Source of the DNA: Niallia circulans NBRC 13626
GTDB lineage: Bacteria > Bacillota > Bacilli > Bacillales > Cytobacillaceae
Length of the DNA stretch: 64,000 nt
Assembly (NCBI RefSeq): GCF_001591585.1
Contig: NZ_BCVE01000008.1
Span: 124,001-188,000 of the forward strand
Direction of reading: 5' to 3'
Under the pieces are notes generated by a model. It did not search any database. It worked only from the letters and a program-made list of their open reading frames with translations, and was not told the origin of the DNA. The translations under genes and the position numbers were made by a program. This document shows positions 1 to 9,089 of this stretch, in pieces; within the stretch, counting starts at the first letter, position 1; each line of letters starts with the position of its first letter.

Positions 1-649
1 CCCATTTATATGTTGTCGCCAAGTCAGCTGCAGTTAATGCATCTGCATATTTGAAGTTAATCTCATGTTGACCTTCTGCTACTTCATGGTGAAGTGCTTC
101 GATAGTGAAGCCCATTGCTCTTAATGTTTTGAAAATTTCAACACGGACTTTTTCTCCTAAATCCTTTGGTGATGGTTCAAAATAGCCGCCTCTATCCCCT
201 AATTCTGTAGTTGGATATCCATTTTCGTCGGTTGCAAATAGGAAGAATTCTAACTCTGGGCCGACAGAAATACTATATCCATTTTCAGCAGCACGATCCA
301 CTGTTTTCTTCAGAACATTACGAGTATCACCTTCAAATAAAGATCCATCAGGATTTGTTACAGAACAAAGGAACCGCGCTTCTGAATATCCTTCTGTTTC
401 AGTCCAAGGCAAAACTGCGAATGTGTTTAAGTCTGGTAATAAATAAGAATCTGATTTGTTAATAGGAGAAAATCCTTTAATGGATGAACCGTCAATCATG
501 ATTTTTCCTTCAACAGCATCATCTAATTGTTGAGCAGTAATTGTAATATTTTTTAAAATTCCTTCAATATCCACAAATTGTAGATGTAATAATTCTACAT
601 TTTTTTCTTTTACAATACTTTCAATTTTCTCTAATGTAATTTCACTCAT
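1..649 (-). CDS. glnA: Glutamine synthetase type I (3' part beyond window)
   Basis: The first 216 residues are visible; the rest lies left of base 1. The product would condense glutamate and ammonia to glutamine in the cytoplasm. The beta-grasp N-terminal domain carries DGSSIKGF (residues 53-60). The catalytic domain begins with GPELEFFLF (130-138, metal-binding glutamates) and HHEVAEGQHEINF (187-199). The ATG follows TGAGGTAAG. The N-terminus differs clearly from classical Bacillus GlnA, and no glnR lies upstream, so I infer a second paralogue; a gamma-glutamyl-amine ligase of the same fold cannot be excluded from this fragment. Confidence 0.9.
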   Translation of the reverse strand, partial: MSEITLEKIESIVKEKNVELLHLQFVDIEGILKNITITAQQLDDAVEGKIMIDGSSIKGFSPINKSDSYLLPDLNTFAVLPWTETEGYSEARFLCSVTNPDGSLFEGDTRNVLKKTVDRAAENGYSISVGPELEFFLFATDENGYPTTELGDRGGYFEPSPKDLGEKVRVEIFKTLRAMGFTIEALHHEVAEGQHEINFKYADALTAADLATTYKW

Positions 650-1071
650 GTTAACTTACCTCACAATTCATGTTCTATTATCTAACTTGATTTCATTATA
701 AGAAAAAAAATCTGTTAAAACAATGTTTTTTTTAAATTTTTTAAAAATTTTATTAGGTAGCGTTTACATTTATTTCTTTGTGAATTTTCCTTTTTTCACA
801 TATATCATGTTAGATAGTTGCTGTAATTTTTGTCGAATGATGGTCAAATGTAAGATTATTGACCGAAACAGATATTTGCCAATATGGATAGCGATAAGAG
901 AAACTTATTATAAAAATAACAAAATTCCGAATATTCGTTATTTAACTATGTTTTTATCGAGCTTTCTCTTGTTTTCTCTCATTTTTAGGCATTTTTAATA
1001 TTTCCCATCACGAAATAAATAGCTTATATTCATAAATAAAGCTTTTAATTAATTTTTGGACGGTGATATGC
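650..1071. other. AT-rich divergent intergenic region
   Basis: This is the divergent spacer between the glutamine synthetase gene and the aminotransferase operon. It must hold both promoters. I found no full TGTNAN7TNACA GlnR/TnrA box. A 91-codon reading frame at 723-998 is Phe/Ile/Tyr-rich, has no ribosome binding site and looks like AT-rich noise. Confidence 0.5.
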
Positions 1072-2292
1072 ATGCAATTATTAAAACCTTTTTCCTATAG
1101 TAGAAGATTTCCTAACATCGAGGTAATTGGTTCCGCCTTTGCGGGTAATCAGGATAATCTGATCCCCTTATCATTTGGATTTCCGGCACCTGAATCACTT
1201 CCGGTTGATAAAATGACCGCTGCTACAGAAGCTGCCATGCAAACACAAGGAAGATATGCATTAGCTTATAGTGGTGGAGCAGGAGTGAATGATGTAATTA
1301 ACTGGATTAAAGAAAGATCAAAGTTACGCGAGATAAAAGCCAAGGAGAATGAAATACTTGTAACTGCAGGCAGTTCACAGGCAATAGATTTAGTCACAAG
1401 AACCTTAACCGACCCTGGTGATGAAATATGGGTAGAAGCACCTACATTCTTCGGCGCACTGAAAACATTTCAGTTGGCAGAAACGAAATTAACTTCTTTC
1501 CCTATTGATGAAAATGGCTTAAGAGTCGATTTAGTGCAACAGGAATTAAGCGAAAGAGTTAAAAATAATTTACCACTCCCTAAATTAATGTATGTTATAC
1601 CGAATTTTCAAAATCCCGGAGGAGTTAATCTATCAGTAGACAGAAGAAAACGCCTTGCCGAATTAGCATACGAGTATAATTTCTTTATTATCGAAGATGA
1701 TGCCTATGTTGAGCTTTCTTTTGATGGAACATTTTCTCCAGCTATTTATTCGTACGGGCCAGAAAGAGTCGTTTACTTAAGTACTTTTTCCAAAATAATC
1801 GCCCCAGGTTTACGACTCGGCTGGGCTATTGGCTTAACGGAAATCATCGAAAAGATGCGGATTTTAAAAATCGATGGGTTAACAAGCGTTTATGTTCAAG
1901 AGGTAACAAAAAATTTACTTGATCAAATCGATATGGATGAACATATTAGCTATTTAAATTCCCTTTATTTATCGCGTAAAAATGCTATGGTTTCAGCGAT
2001 AAAACAATATTTTGGTAATGATGTTACCTTTCATGAAGCAAATGGCGGATTTTTCCTTTGGATTACCTTCCCTTGCCATATTGATACAAGTGAATTTATT
2101 GATGCTGCAGCATCAGCCGGAGTTTCCTATATCGCTGGTAAGCATTTCTTCTTAAAAGATGAAGGATATAATCATATGCGATTAAGCTTTACATTCTGTC
2201 AGGAGGACATCATTGAAGAAGCCATTAAACGACTCGCAAACATTTATTATGAGTATGTAAATAGCAAACAAATAATTGAGGGAGTAAATTAA
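1072..2292 (+). CDS. PLP-dependent class I/II aminotransferase (no HTH domain)
   Basis: A 406-residue fold-type I aminotransferase of the LysN/2-aminoadipate group, related to the catalytic half of MocR proteins but without the GntR helix-turn-helix. Visible motifs are YVIPNFQNPGG, EDDAYVELSF (the Asp that binds the pyridine nitrogen) and STFSKIIAPGLRLGW, with the Schiff-base Lys near residue 241. I chose ATG 1072, since GGACGG sits about 9 bases upstream; GTG 1063 would overlap that site. Its stop overlaps the ATG of the dehydrogenase, so the two are translationally coupled and may act in sequence on an amino acid and its 2-oxoacid. The substrate is not readable from sequence. Confidence 0.85.
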   Translation: MQLLKPFSYSRRFPNIEVIGSAFAGNQDNLIPLSFGFPAPESLPVDKMTAATEAAMQTQGRYALAYSGGAGVNDVINWIKERSKLREIKAKENEILVTAGSSQAIDLVTRTLTDPGDEIWVEAPTFFGALKTFQLAETKLTSFPIDENGLRVDLVQQELSERVKNNLPLPKLMYVIPNFQNPGGVNLSVDRRKRLAELAYEYNFFIIEDDAYVELSFDGTFSPAIYSYGPERVVYLSTFSKIIAPGLRLGWAIGLTEIIEKMRILKIDGLTSVYVQEVTKNLLDQIDMDEHISYLNSLYLSRKNAMVSAIKQYFGNDVTFHEANGGFFLWITFPCHIDTSEFIDAAASAGVSYIAGKHFFLKDEGYNHMRLSFTFCQEDIIEEAIKRLANIYYEYVNSKQIIEGVN

Positions 2293-3275
2293 TGATTAAA
2301 AGGAAATTAATTCCGAAAATTTATATCCGGCGAACTATTCCACAAAAGTATTTAGATAAAATAAAATCCACTGGAGGAGAATATATAGTAGATCCATGGC
2401 AATATGGGGAGCCCGAACCGCCAATAAGCCAAGATATTAGTGGTTGCAATATTGTCTTGACTTTGGGATTAACAGATTCATTAGCCATCACTAAACAAGC
2501 GCCCTATCTTAAATGGGTGCAGTCTTTAAGTGTTGGCTTAGATGCACTTTTAACAGAGGAAATCAAAAAGAATGATATCGTCATTACGAATACAAAGGGA
2601 TGTACTTCTGTTCCTATAGCAGAGCATACAATTGCAATGATGACTGGTTTAGCGAGGGGAATTTCTTATATGATTCGGAATCAGTTAAATCGAAGGTGGA
2701 CATCTACCCCTATAACTGATCTTTCAGGGGCAACCGTTGCGATTATTGGTTATGGGGAGATTGGCAAGCAAATCGCAAAACGTGCTAAAGCACTTGATAT
2801 GTTTGTGATCGGCTGCAAAAAAAGACCGTCCATACGTGCAACTGACGATCCTGCCGATAAAATTGTTGGGCTTGATCAGCTAGAATCAGTGATGGCAGAA
2901 GCTGATTTTTTAATTCTAGCTTTACCTTCAACGCCAGAAACGTACCATCTTATTAATAAAGAAAAATTAGAAAGCATGAAAAAAACTAGTTTTTTAATTA
3001 ATATCGGAAGAGGAAATACAATTGTGGAAGAAGAGCTCATTAATCACTTAAAAGAAAAGAAAATTGCAGGTGCAGCTCTTGATGTCTTCGAAACAGAACC
3101 TTTACCACCGCAACATCCTATTTGGCAACTGGAGAATCTGATTATATCACCACATAATGCATATTTTTCTCCCAATACTCTTGAGCGCTACATGGATTTA
3201 TTTTTGGAAAATATCGAGCGCTTCAAAGAAGGCAAAGAACTTTTGAACGTCGTCGATAAACAATTAGGTTATTAA
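2292..3275 (+). CDS. D-isomer-specific 2-hydroxyacid dehydrogenase
   Basis: A 327-residue NAD(P)-dependent oxidoreductase that would interconvert a 2-oxoacid and a D-2-hydroxyacid. The nucleotide-binding motif IIGYGEIGKQIA lies near residues 149-160. The family's catalytic Arg, Glu and His can be placed in NIGRGNT (about 239), FETEP (about 268) and SPHNA (about 287). The ATG overlaps the upstream stop by one base, after GAGGGAG. It is the second gene of a two-gene operon with the aminotransferase. Phosphoglycerate dehydrogenase is less likely, since there is no C-terminal ACT domain. Confidence 0.85.
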   Translation: MIKRKLIPKIYIRRTIPQKYLDKIKSTGGEYIVDPWQYGEPEPPISQDISGCNIVLTLGLTDSLAITKQAPYLKWVQSLSVGLDALLTEEIKKNDIVITNTKGCTSVPIAEHTIAMMTGLARGISYMIRNQLNRRWTSTPITDLSGATVAIIGYGEIGKQIAKRAKALDMFVIGCKKRPSIRATDDPADKIVGLDQLESVMAEADFLILALPSTPETYHLINKEKLESMKKTSFLINIGRGNTIVEEELINHLKEKKIAGAALDVFETEPLPPQHPIWQLENLIISPHNAYFSPNTLERYMDLFLENIERFKEGKELLNVVDKQLGY

Positions 3276-3295
3276 AAAATAAGGAAATACAATTA

Positions 3296-3323
3296 CTGCC
3301 GATAAACATTTGTTTACCGGCAG
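3296..3323. terminator. Hairpin between convergent genes
   Basis: A 13-bp stem with arms CTGCCGATAAACA and TGTTTACCGGCAG, nearly no loop and one G-T pair. It lies between the convergent dehydrogenase and rhodanese genes. The T-run is weak on both sides, so it is a likely but not certain bidirectional terminator. Confidence 0.5.
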
Positions 3324-3343
3324 ATTTAACCAAATATCTTATA

Positions 3344-3733
3344 TTATACTGTTTCAAAGCCCTCTTTTTTCCAAGCGGTAGTTCCACCCTCAATGAAGAC
3401 TACATCTGTGAAGCCCATTTGCTTTAATAGGTAGGCACCAAGTGACGCTTGTCCTCCAAGACCACATGTAACAATAACTGGACGGTTGCGATCCGCTAAT
3501 TCTGGATCTCTCAATTCTTCTGGTAATTCCAAATCTGCGCGAATTGGCAGCATTCCTAAAGAGATGTTAACGGAACTAGGAATTAAACCACAAGCACCGG
3601 CATCTGTAGCATCTTGAACATCAATTATGTAAGTATTAGGATTTTCTTCGATTTTCTTTTTCGCCTCAACGGAAGAAATACCTTGAACATTTTTTCTAGC
3701 CTCTTCTACCATTTTTCCAAAAGTTAATGCCAT
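3344..3733 (-). CDS. Rhodanese-like domain protein
   Basis: A 129-residue single-domain rhodanese (sulfurtransferase fold). The predicted active-site Cys90 is in TCGLGGQAS; the loop lacks the Arg usual in classical thiosulfate sulfurtransferases, so the substrate may differ or the role may be in sulfide or persulfide handling. The IIDVQDATDAGACGLIPSSVNI segment, near residues 36-57, is the usual domain entry, here with an extra Cys48. It stands alone, with a good ribosome binding site (AGGAGTGATGA). Confidence 0.8.
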   Translation of the reverse strand: MALTFGKMVEEARKNVQGISSVEAKKKIEENPNTYIIDVQDATDAGACGLIPSSVNISLGMLPIRADLELPEELRDPELADRNRPVIVTCGLGGQASLGAYLLKQMGFTDVVFIEGGTTAWKKEGFETV

Positions 3734-3815
3734 ATCTTCATCACTCCTTTATTATCTAACATATACATAGTAACAAAGTTTATTCTAAATTACTAATGAA
3801 TCGTTTTCCATACCT

Positions 3816-4364
3816 TTAGGAGAAAAATCGAGACATTATAATGGTAGAATAATATTCTCCGTTAGTTAATCGTTTATCTTTTTTTAAGACTCCTTCTATT
3901 TCAAAGCCAAATCGTTTATATAGTTTAATCGCTTTTTCATTTAATTCTATAACCGATAATGTCATTTTTGTAATATCATTTTCCGCTCCCCAATTTATGG
4001 AAGCTTCTAATAAATGGCTACCTATTTGATATCCCCAATATTCCTTTAAGACAGCAATACCGAATTCCACTTTATGCTTAAGACGCCGCAAGTTAGAACC
4101 CTCACAGCGAGAAAAGCCAATAATTTGCCCATCTTCTCTCTCTGCAATTAAAAACAAATGATTTGGCTCTTCGCAATCTGAGCGGATTAAGTGTATAAAT
4201 TCTTTTTCAGTAAGTACTCCCTCTCCAGGTTCGCGATCTAGAAAAGTTGTTTCTCCATCTATCTGTAACCTAACACTAGCAAGCTGTTCTGCATCACTTT
4301 CCTCCGCACTTCTTATTATATAAGGAAGCTTATTCACATCATAGCGTACAGGAATTATTTTCAT
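3816..4364 (-). CDS. GNAT family N-acetyltransferase
   Basis: A 182-residue GNAT acetyltransferase. The central strand VEFGIAVLKEYWGYQIGSHL carries the acetyl-CoA-binding Q/RxxGxG/A-like turn (YQIGS), followed by the C-terminal TLSVIELNEKAIKLYKRFGF and GVLKKDKR typical of RimJ/RimL-like and ribosomal-protein acetyltransferases. The start follows AAGGAGA by about 10 bases. The substrate is not known from sequence. It lies monocistronic between the rhodanese and aconitase genes. Confidence 0.8.
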   Translation of the reverse strand: MKIIPVRYDVNKLPYIIRSAEESDAEQLASVRLQIDGETTFLDREPGEGVLTEKEFIHLIRSDCEEPNHLFLIAEREDGQIIGFSRCEGSNLRRLKHKVEFGIAVLKEYWGYQIGSHLLEASINWGAENDITKMTLSVIELNEKAIKLYKRFGFEIEGVLKKDKRLTNGEYYSTIIMSRFFS

Positions 4365-4428
4365 AAAATAGCTTTCTCCTTAAGTTATAGTTTTTGATTA
4401 AGTAAAATGGACTATTAGAGAGAATGAC

Positions 4429-4457
4429 AAAAACTCTCTCTATAAAGAGACTTTTTT
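4429..4457. terminator. Terminator downstream of aconitase
   Basis: Arms AAAACTCTCT and AGAGACTTTTTT around ATAA form a short A/T-flanked hairpin with T-runs in both directions. It lies about 85 bases past the aconitase stop and downstream of no plus-strand gene, so it probably serves aconitase. Confidence 0.5.
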
Positions 4458-4540
4458 ACTAACTTGTGAGCAAAGAAATTTACCCAAATATTAGAAAAAT
4501 AATGTCAACTTTAAATAGTGAGAGTTTTTCTCTTAATCTA

Positions 4541-7246
4541 TTAGTTTTTTAATTTATCACGTAATACCATTGGTAAAATACCACCATGACGATAATAATC
4601 AATCTCTACTTCTGAATCGAAACGTACTAATGCTTCAAATGTGATTTTCTTACCATCTTCCGTAGTAGCTGTAACTTCTAGGAAATCACGTGGTTTAACT
4701 GTTTCATCTACATAAACATTGAATGTTTCTTTTCCAGTTAATCCTAAGCTTTCCGCATTCTCGCCTTCTTTAAACTGTAATGGAAGTACTCCCATTAACA
4801 CTAAGTTAGAACGATGAATTCTTTCGAAGCTTTCTGCGATAACCGTCTTAATGCCTAACAGATTTGTTCCTTTTGCAGCCCAGTCACGAGATGATCCCAT
4901 TCCGTAATCTTTTCCTGCAATAACCATTAAGCCAGTTCCTTCGTCTTTATACTTCATACATGCATCATAAATGGAGGTAACTTCCCCAGTTGGCCAGTGC
5001 GTAGTGAAACCACCCTCTGTACCTGGAGCAATTTGGTTACGAATACGGATATTCGCAAATGTCCCTCTCATCATTACTTCGTGGTTACCACGACGAGAGC
5101 CATATGAGTTGAAATCACGTGGCTGTACACCATTATCTTTTAGGTACTTACCTGCAGGAGTATTTACACCAATGGCACCAGCTGGAGAAATATGGTCAGT
5201 CGTTACAGAATCACCGAATTTCCCTACAACTCTTAAGCCTTTTAATGGTAATACTTGCTCTGGATCAGGTTTTAAGCCCTCGAAGAATGGCGGGTTTTGA
5301 ATATAAGTAGAAGTATCATCAAAGCTATATAAAGAATCGCTGCTTGTTTGAATTTCATTCCAGCGTTCGTTATCATCAAATACTCTTTCATATTCTTTAT
5401 TAAATAGTTCAGGTGTAACTGTACGATGAACTACTTCATTTACTTCTTCTGTAGATGGCCAAATATCCTTGAAGAATACATCATTACCATCCTTATCTTT
5501 TCCAATTGGTTCTTTTTGCAAGTCAATATCAACAGTACCAGCAAGAGCATATGCAACAACTAATGGCGGTGAAGCTAAATAGTTTGCTTTTACTAGTGGG
5601 TGGATACGTCCTTCAAAGTTACGATTACCAGATAGCACACTTGTTACAAGTAAATCAGAATCAGCAATAGCCTTCTCGATTTCCTCGCGAAGCGGACCAG
5701 AGTTACCAATACATGTAGTACATCCATATCCTACAAGGTTGAAACCAATTTGTTCTAAATAAGGAAGAAGACCAGAATCTCTTAAATAGCCAGTAACTAC
5801 CTTTGAACCTGGTGCTAGAGATGTTTTCACAAACTTCGGTACTTCCATTCCTTTTTCGACTGCTTTTTTCGCAACTAAGCCTGCACCAACTAATACATAT
5901 GGATTCGATGTATTTGTACAGCTTGTAATTGCGGCGATAGCAACAGAACCTGTTTTCATTGTAGTAGAATCCCCATTTGCAAAGTTCACTACTACTTCTT
6001 TATCAAATTCGTCTGCTTTTAAGCCAAACCCTTGGTTTCCTTCTGGAGCTGTTACAGACGCATTGAATACCTCTTTCAATTTAGAAAGTGGAATTAAATC
6101 TTGAGGACGCTTTGGACCAGAAAGATTTGGCTCAATTTCTGCTAAGTCAATTTCTACAACATCCGTATAAACCGGTTCTAAGTTTGGATCAAAGAATAAA
6201 CCGTTTTCCTTACAGTAAGCTTCAACCACATTAATTTGCTCTTCAGAACGCCCAGTTAGTCTCATATAAGCTAAAGATTCATTATCAACTGGGAAGAAAC
6301 CGCATGTTGCTCCATATTCTGGTGCCATATTCGCAATAGTTGCCCGATCAGCAAGTGGTAATTGCGGCACACCAGGTCCGTAGAATTCAACAAACTTTCC
6401 AACTACTCCTTTTGCACGAAGTACTTGCGTTACCTTTAAGGCTAAGTCTGTTGCAGTAGAGCCATTTGGCATTTCGCCAACAAGTTTTACCCCTACAACT
6501 TCTGGAACTGGAAAATAAGAAGGTTGTCCTAACATACCTGCTTCCGCTTCGATACCACCAACACCCCAGCCAAGAACACCGATACCATTAATCATCGTTG
6601 TATGAGAATCAGTACCTACTAATGTATCAGGGAATGTTTCATACTCGCCTTCAGCTGTTTCATTTACATGTACTACATTTGCTAAATATTCTAAATTCAC
6701 TTGGTGAACAATACCAGTTGCAGGCGGAACAGCACGATAGTTATCAAATGCCTTTTGCGCCCAGCTTAAAAATTGATATCTTTCTGCATTTCTTTCAAAT
6801 TCTAATTCCATATTTGCTTTTAATGCATCCGGAGTTCCATATTTATCAACCTGAACACTATGGTCGATAACTAAATCAACTGGTTTCTCTGGATTAATCT
6901 TACTAGGATCTCCCCCTAGGTCAGCCATTGCTTTACGTAAAGATGCAAGGTCAACCACCGCAGGAACTCCTGTGAAATCCTGGAGGATTACCCTCGAAGG
7001 TTTGAATGGAACATCAATTTCCTTTACCTCATCTGTTCCCCATTTTGCGAGGTTTTCTACATGCTCTTGTTTAATAACAAAATCATCCATTTGTCGCAAA
7101 ACAGATTCTAGTAATACCTTGATAGAGTACGGTAATTTCGATACTTTACCGATCCCAGCTTTTTCTAATGCTGCTAATTGATAGTAGTGATAACGCTTCC
7201 CACCCACTTCAAACGTTTGGCGGGCATTATAAAAATCTTTTGCCAT
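4541..7246 (-). CDS. acnA: Aconitate hydratase
   Basis: A 901-residue monomeric aconitase of the AcnA/IRP1 type (B. subtilis CitB), converting citrate to isocitrate in the TCA cycle. Fe-S ligands are the Cys of [11 protein letters not shown] and the pair in [13 protein letters not shown]; the C-terminal swivel domain shows [13 protein letters not shown] 7246 ([10 protein letters not shown]) follows GAGGGGGT; an in-frame TTG 33 bases upstream has no ribosome binding site. In B. subtilis this protein also binds RNA when it loses its cluster. It is next to sspP, as in B. subtilis. Confidence 0.97.
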   Translation of the reverse strand: MAKDFYNARQTFEVGGKRYHYYQLAALEKAGIGKVSKLPYSIKVLLESVLRQMDDFVIKQEHVENLAKWGTDEVKEIDVPFKPSRVILQDFTGVPAVVDLASLRKAMADLGGDPSKINPEKPVDLVIDHSVQVDKYGTPDALKANMELEFERNAERYQFLSWAQKAFDNYRAVPPATGIVHQVNLEYLANVVHVNETAEGEYETFPDTLVGTDSHTTMINGIGVLGWGVGGIEAEAGMLGQPSYFPVPEVVGVKLVGEMPNGSTATDLALKVTQVLRAKGVVGKFVEFYGPGVPQLPLADRATIANMAPEYGATCGFFPVDNESLAYMRLTGRSEEQINVVEAYCKENGLFFDPNLEPVYTDVVEIDLAEIEPNLSGPKRPQDLIPLSKLKEVFNASVTAPEGNQGFGLKADEFDKEVVVNFANGDSTTMKTGSVAIAAITSCTNTSNPYVLVGAGLVAKKAVEKGMEVPKFVKTSLAPGSKVVTGYLRDSGLLPYLEQIGFNLVGYGCTTCIGNSGPLREEIEKAIADSDLLVTSVLSGNRNFEGRIHPLVKANYLASPPLVVAYALAGTVDIDLQKEPIGKDKDGNDVFFKDIWPSTEEVNEVVHRTVTPELFNKEYERVFDDNERWNEIQTSSDSLYSFDDTSTYIQNPPFFEGLKPDPEQVLPLKGLRVVGKFGDSVTTDHISPAGAIGVNTPAGKYLKDNGVQPRDFNSYGSRRGNHEVMMRGTFANIRIRNQIAPGTEGGFTTHWPTGEVTSIYDACMKYKDEGTGLMVIAGKDYGMGSSRDWAAKGTNLLGIKTVIAESFERIHRSNLVLMGVLPLQFKEGENAESLGLTGKETFNVYVDETVKPRDFLEVTATTEDGKKITFEALVRFDSEVEIDYYRHGGILPMVLRDKLKN

Positions 7247-7384
7247 ATGTATTACCCCCTCATTGTAATCATATACCAAAAATAGAAAAATAGTCGAACA
7301 ATTTGATCTCTATTATCTATTTACCATTTATAATTTTAATACAAGGATTGTCATAAGTAAATAATAAGAAAGTTATCAAATACG

Positions 7385-7399
7385 ATAAGTTTATCTTAT
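7385..7399. promoter_or_regulatory. Putative CcpC-type dyad upstream of aconitase
   Basis: ATAAG-TTTAT-CTTAT is a 5-bp-arm dyad about 140 bases upstream of the aconitase start; a further ATAATAAGAAAGTTAT half-site pair lies between it and the gene. In B. subtilis the citrate-responsive LysR regulator CcpC binds ATAA-N-TTAT type dyads at the citB promoter. The match is by motif only. Confidence 0.4.
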
Positions 7400-7416
7400 G
7401 GTATTTTTTTCATAGC

Positions 7417-7465
7417 AAAAAAGTAGACCATCGAAAAAGCTGCAAACTTTCTGATGGTCTACCTT
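7417..7465 (-). terminator. Rho-independent terminator of the coiled-coil gene
   Basis: Perfect 10-bp arms GTAGACCATC and GATGGTCTAC with a T-run (A-run on the plus strand at 7417-7422) follow the stop of the gene at 7467 and separate it from the aconitase promoter. Confidence 0.8.
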
Positions 7466-7466
7466 T

Positions 7467-7724
7467 TTAAATTTCATTTACTTCATCCACAATGCTTTTT
7501 AAGTCTCTTTGAAAGCTTTCTAATTGCTGTCTTTGATGCTCAGATGCTACTTCTAGAGCATTCTCTATTTGTTGATAGGTCTCATTAATTTCTTGTTTTA
7601 GATGCTTTAGCTGATGTCCATAGTTTGCAGAATCTTTTACGATATCTTGATAAAGATTTTGTTTTTCAAGTAAATTCCGTTGAGCATCTTGAAAAGCTTC
7701 TTGTTTATTACTATGATATGGCAT
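7467..7724 (-). CDS. Small coiled-coil protein, function unknown
   Basis: An 85-residue hydrophilic protein, Gln/Glu/Lys-rich and predicted almost entirely alpha-helical. Heptad-like spacing runs from about residue 10 to the end (NLLEKQNLYQDIV, LKHLKQEINETYQQIENAL). It has no signal peptide, membrane segment or cysteine. The start follows AGGAGGATAGGA. It is divergent from sspP across 155 bases. I do not recognise the family with certainty; it resembles short conserved Bacillus proteins of the DUF2524/YtzC size class, but this is only a resemblance. Confidence 0.6.
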   Translation of the reverse strand: MPYHSNKQEAFQDAQRNLLEKQNLYQDIVKDSANYGHQLKHLKQEINETYQQIENALEVASEHQRQQLESFQRDLKSIVDEVNEI

Positions 7725-7879
7725 ATTCCTATCCTCCTGCTAGTTATATTCGTGGTGCTTACCAATAAGTTGTGCAGTGAATCGTGAAAATATGCGGTAT
7801 AAATATGTGTATAAAAAACCATTCTATAAAGGATAGTGATGCATTACCTCTTCATGATAATAGAAAGGAGAGAAAAAAA

Positions 7880-8023
7880 GTGAACAAAAATGACAGCAAA
7901 GATATGCACAGAAATGCTCCTAAAGGAAATCAATCTGGCCAGCCAGAGCCACTTAGCGGGAGCAAAAAGGTGAAGAACCGTAACCATTCTAGACAAAAAC
8001 ATAATAATCATCACGATATGTAA
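7880..8023 (+). CDS. sspP: Acid-soluble spore protein P
   Basis: A 47-residue protein, [16 protein letters not shown] then [17 protein letters not shown] and ending in HDM, matching B. subtilis SspP (CotL) nearly residue for residue. It is a small, basic minor SASP made in the forespore. I chose GTG 7880 because AAAGGAG lies 9 bases upstream; the open frame continues upstream to 7784 but without similarity or signal. The context upstream (TGAATC near 7778, TATAAATA near 7798) could be a sigma-G promoter. The partner sspO, adjacent in B. subtilis, is missing here. Confidence 0.92.
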   Translation: MNKNDSKDMHRNAPKGNQSGQPEPLSGSKKVKNRNHSRQKHNNHHDM

Positions 8024-8113
8024 GAAAAGCATACTAATTCACTCTATTACATTCTAGTTAACAAAGTAGGTTATTTTAAAAGGTTTTTCAAGTATTTACC
8101 CTAATTGATGTAT

Positions 8114-8165
8114 ATGTGTGGTCAAATGTGTGGTCAATATGCGGCCACTCATTTGGCCTTTTTAA
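8114..8165 (+). repeat. Tandem 12-bp repeat followed by short hairpin and T-run
   Basis: ATGTGTGGTCAA occurs twice head to tail (8114-8125, 8126-8137) and a degenerate third copy, ATGCGGCCA, follows. The third copy forms GGCCA/TGGCC with a following T5 (8143-8163), a plausible weak terminator for sspP. The repeated GTGGTCA words look like recombinase core or accessory sites, but no recombinase is adjacent. Confidence 0.5.
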
Positions 8166-8410
8166 TTAAATAGCCTAACCAACATCAGTCAATAAGGATA
8201 AAAATAATGGTAATAAATTTACAAGAACTATCCTAAACTACAATACATCATTAGTCTCTAACCTATTTCTTTTTGGTCGATCATAATCATTAATGTATAC
8301 TGTTCTTTCAGCAGAAGCAATATTTCAAAGTCCGTTTTTTATCCCTCCTTTTTTTTATTTAAGCAGATATTCCTGATAGTTCATGAAATAGACAAAAAAC
8401 ATCCAAAAAA
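8166..8410. other. Intergenic, no gene seen
   Basis: AT-rich stretch between the repeat and the terminator of the next minus-strand gene. I see no reading frame with a ribosome binding site and no strong fold. Confidence 0.4.
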
Positions 8411-8441
8411 AATAAAACCCTGCCATTGGCAAGATTTTATT
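8411..8441 (-). terminator. Terminator of the 8454 gene
   Basis: Arms AAATAAAACCCTGCCA and TGGCAAGATTTTATTT pair with two mismatches and, read on the minus strand, end in a long T-run. It lies just past the stop at 8454. Confidence 0.75.
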
Positions 8442-8453
8442 TATATTAGTTAT

Positions 8454-8984
8454 TTAAAGATTGTATATCATGCGAATTTTTTCTATTTGCTTAAGTTCAT
8501 AGTCATACTTTACAAGGTTTAATTCATAAACTAAGATATTAAAAAATTCTTCAGCTCTTTTTAAGACCTCTTGAATAAAAGTTTTATAACCAACAATAAA
8601 ACCTTTATTTTCAATTTTAAAATCTAACTTGCTTTTATCATTCTTGTAAATGTCCAAGGTGACGTTGATAGGTTGGCTAGGAAAATAAAATTCAGATTTT
8701 CCTTCCTCTACTAACTCTTCTATAGAGTTTAACAAATATGCCCATAAAGTAGGTAAGTCATCCCAGTTACTAACCTCAGAAATTATTCTGTAATTATAAG
8801 TAATAATTATGCCGCCATCTAATGTAAGTATTCCATCCTCTACTTTCATTTGACTTTTGATATTATTTATAAAATTTTTCTGATCGTCTAATTTTACAAT
8901 GTATTTTTCTTCATTACTAACTAAATCTTGAAGGTCCGTAACAACTTTTTTTAAAATAAGTGAGATTATTAATAATTTTTCCAT
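8454..8984 (-). CDS. Hypothetical protein, possible immunity-type protein
   Basis: A 176-residue acidic, soluble protein without signal peptide or recognised catalytic motif. It has alternating strands (YIVKLDDQKNF, EDGILTLDGGIIITYNYRII, FYFPSQPINVTLDIY) and a helical C-terminus (FIQEVLKRAEEFFNILVYEL). Its start follows AAAAGGATG, which overlaps the stop of a 32-codon frame upstream, so the two are probably co-translated. The single-copy accessory look, AT-rich composition and toxin-tail-like neighbour suggest an immunity or antitoxin role; this is inference only. Confidence 0.6.
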   Translation of the reverse strand: MEKLLIISLILKKVVTDLQDLVSNEEKYIVKLDDQKNFINNIKSQMKVEDGILTLDGGIIITYNYRIISEVSNWDDLPTLWAYLLNSIEELVEEGKSEFYFPSQPINVTLDIYKNDKSKLDFKIENKGFIVGYKTFIQEVLKRAEEFFNILVYELNLVKYDYELKQIEKIRMIYNL

Positions 8985-8990
8985 GTTTTT

Positions 8991-9089
8991 TCATCCTTTT
9001 ATTCTTTTGGGATAAAGTTGTTTGATATGACCTTTTGTAATTCCCTTGGTATATTTTACTCCATTAACTTTACCCTCGACTTGAAACAT
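8991..9089 (-). CDS. Small ORF, possible toxin C-terminal remnant
   Basis: 32 codons, MFQVEGKVNGVKY at the start and HIKQLYPKRIKG at the end, basic overall. The ATG has AAGGGGG about 8 bases upstream, and the stop overlaps the ribosome binding site of the next gene. The open frame extends 8 codons further upstream before a TAG. It could be a real small protein or the leftover tail of a larger polymorphic toxin whose immunity gene follows. Confidence 0.35.
   Translation of the reverse strand: MFQVEGKVNGVKYTKGITKGHIKQLYPKRIKG

Noticed and set aside
723-998. 91-codon plus-strand frame upstream of the aminotransferase
   Set aside because: No ribosome binding site, Phe/Ile/Tyr-rich as expected of AT-rich noise, and it lies in a divergent promoter region.
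650-1071. T-box or GlnR site for glutamine synthetase
   Set aside because: No T-box core sequence, and no match to TGTNAN7TNACA in the spacer.
3793-3806. TGAATCGTTTTCCA as a cre site
   Set aside because: The central CG is shifted by one position against the consensus, and it lies between the starts and ends of unrelated genes.
4971-7181. Several plus-strand frames inside aconitase
   Set aside because: They lie fully within a strongly conserved gene on the other strand and have no ribosome binding sites.
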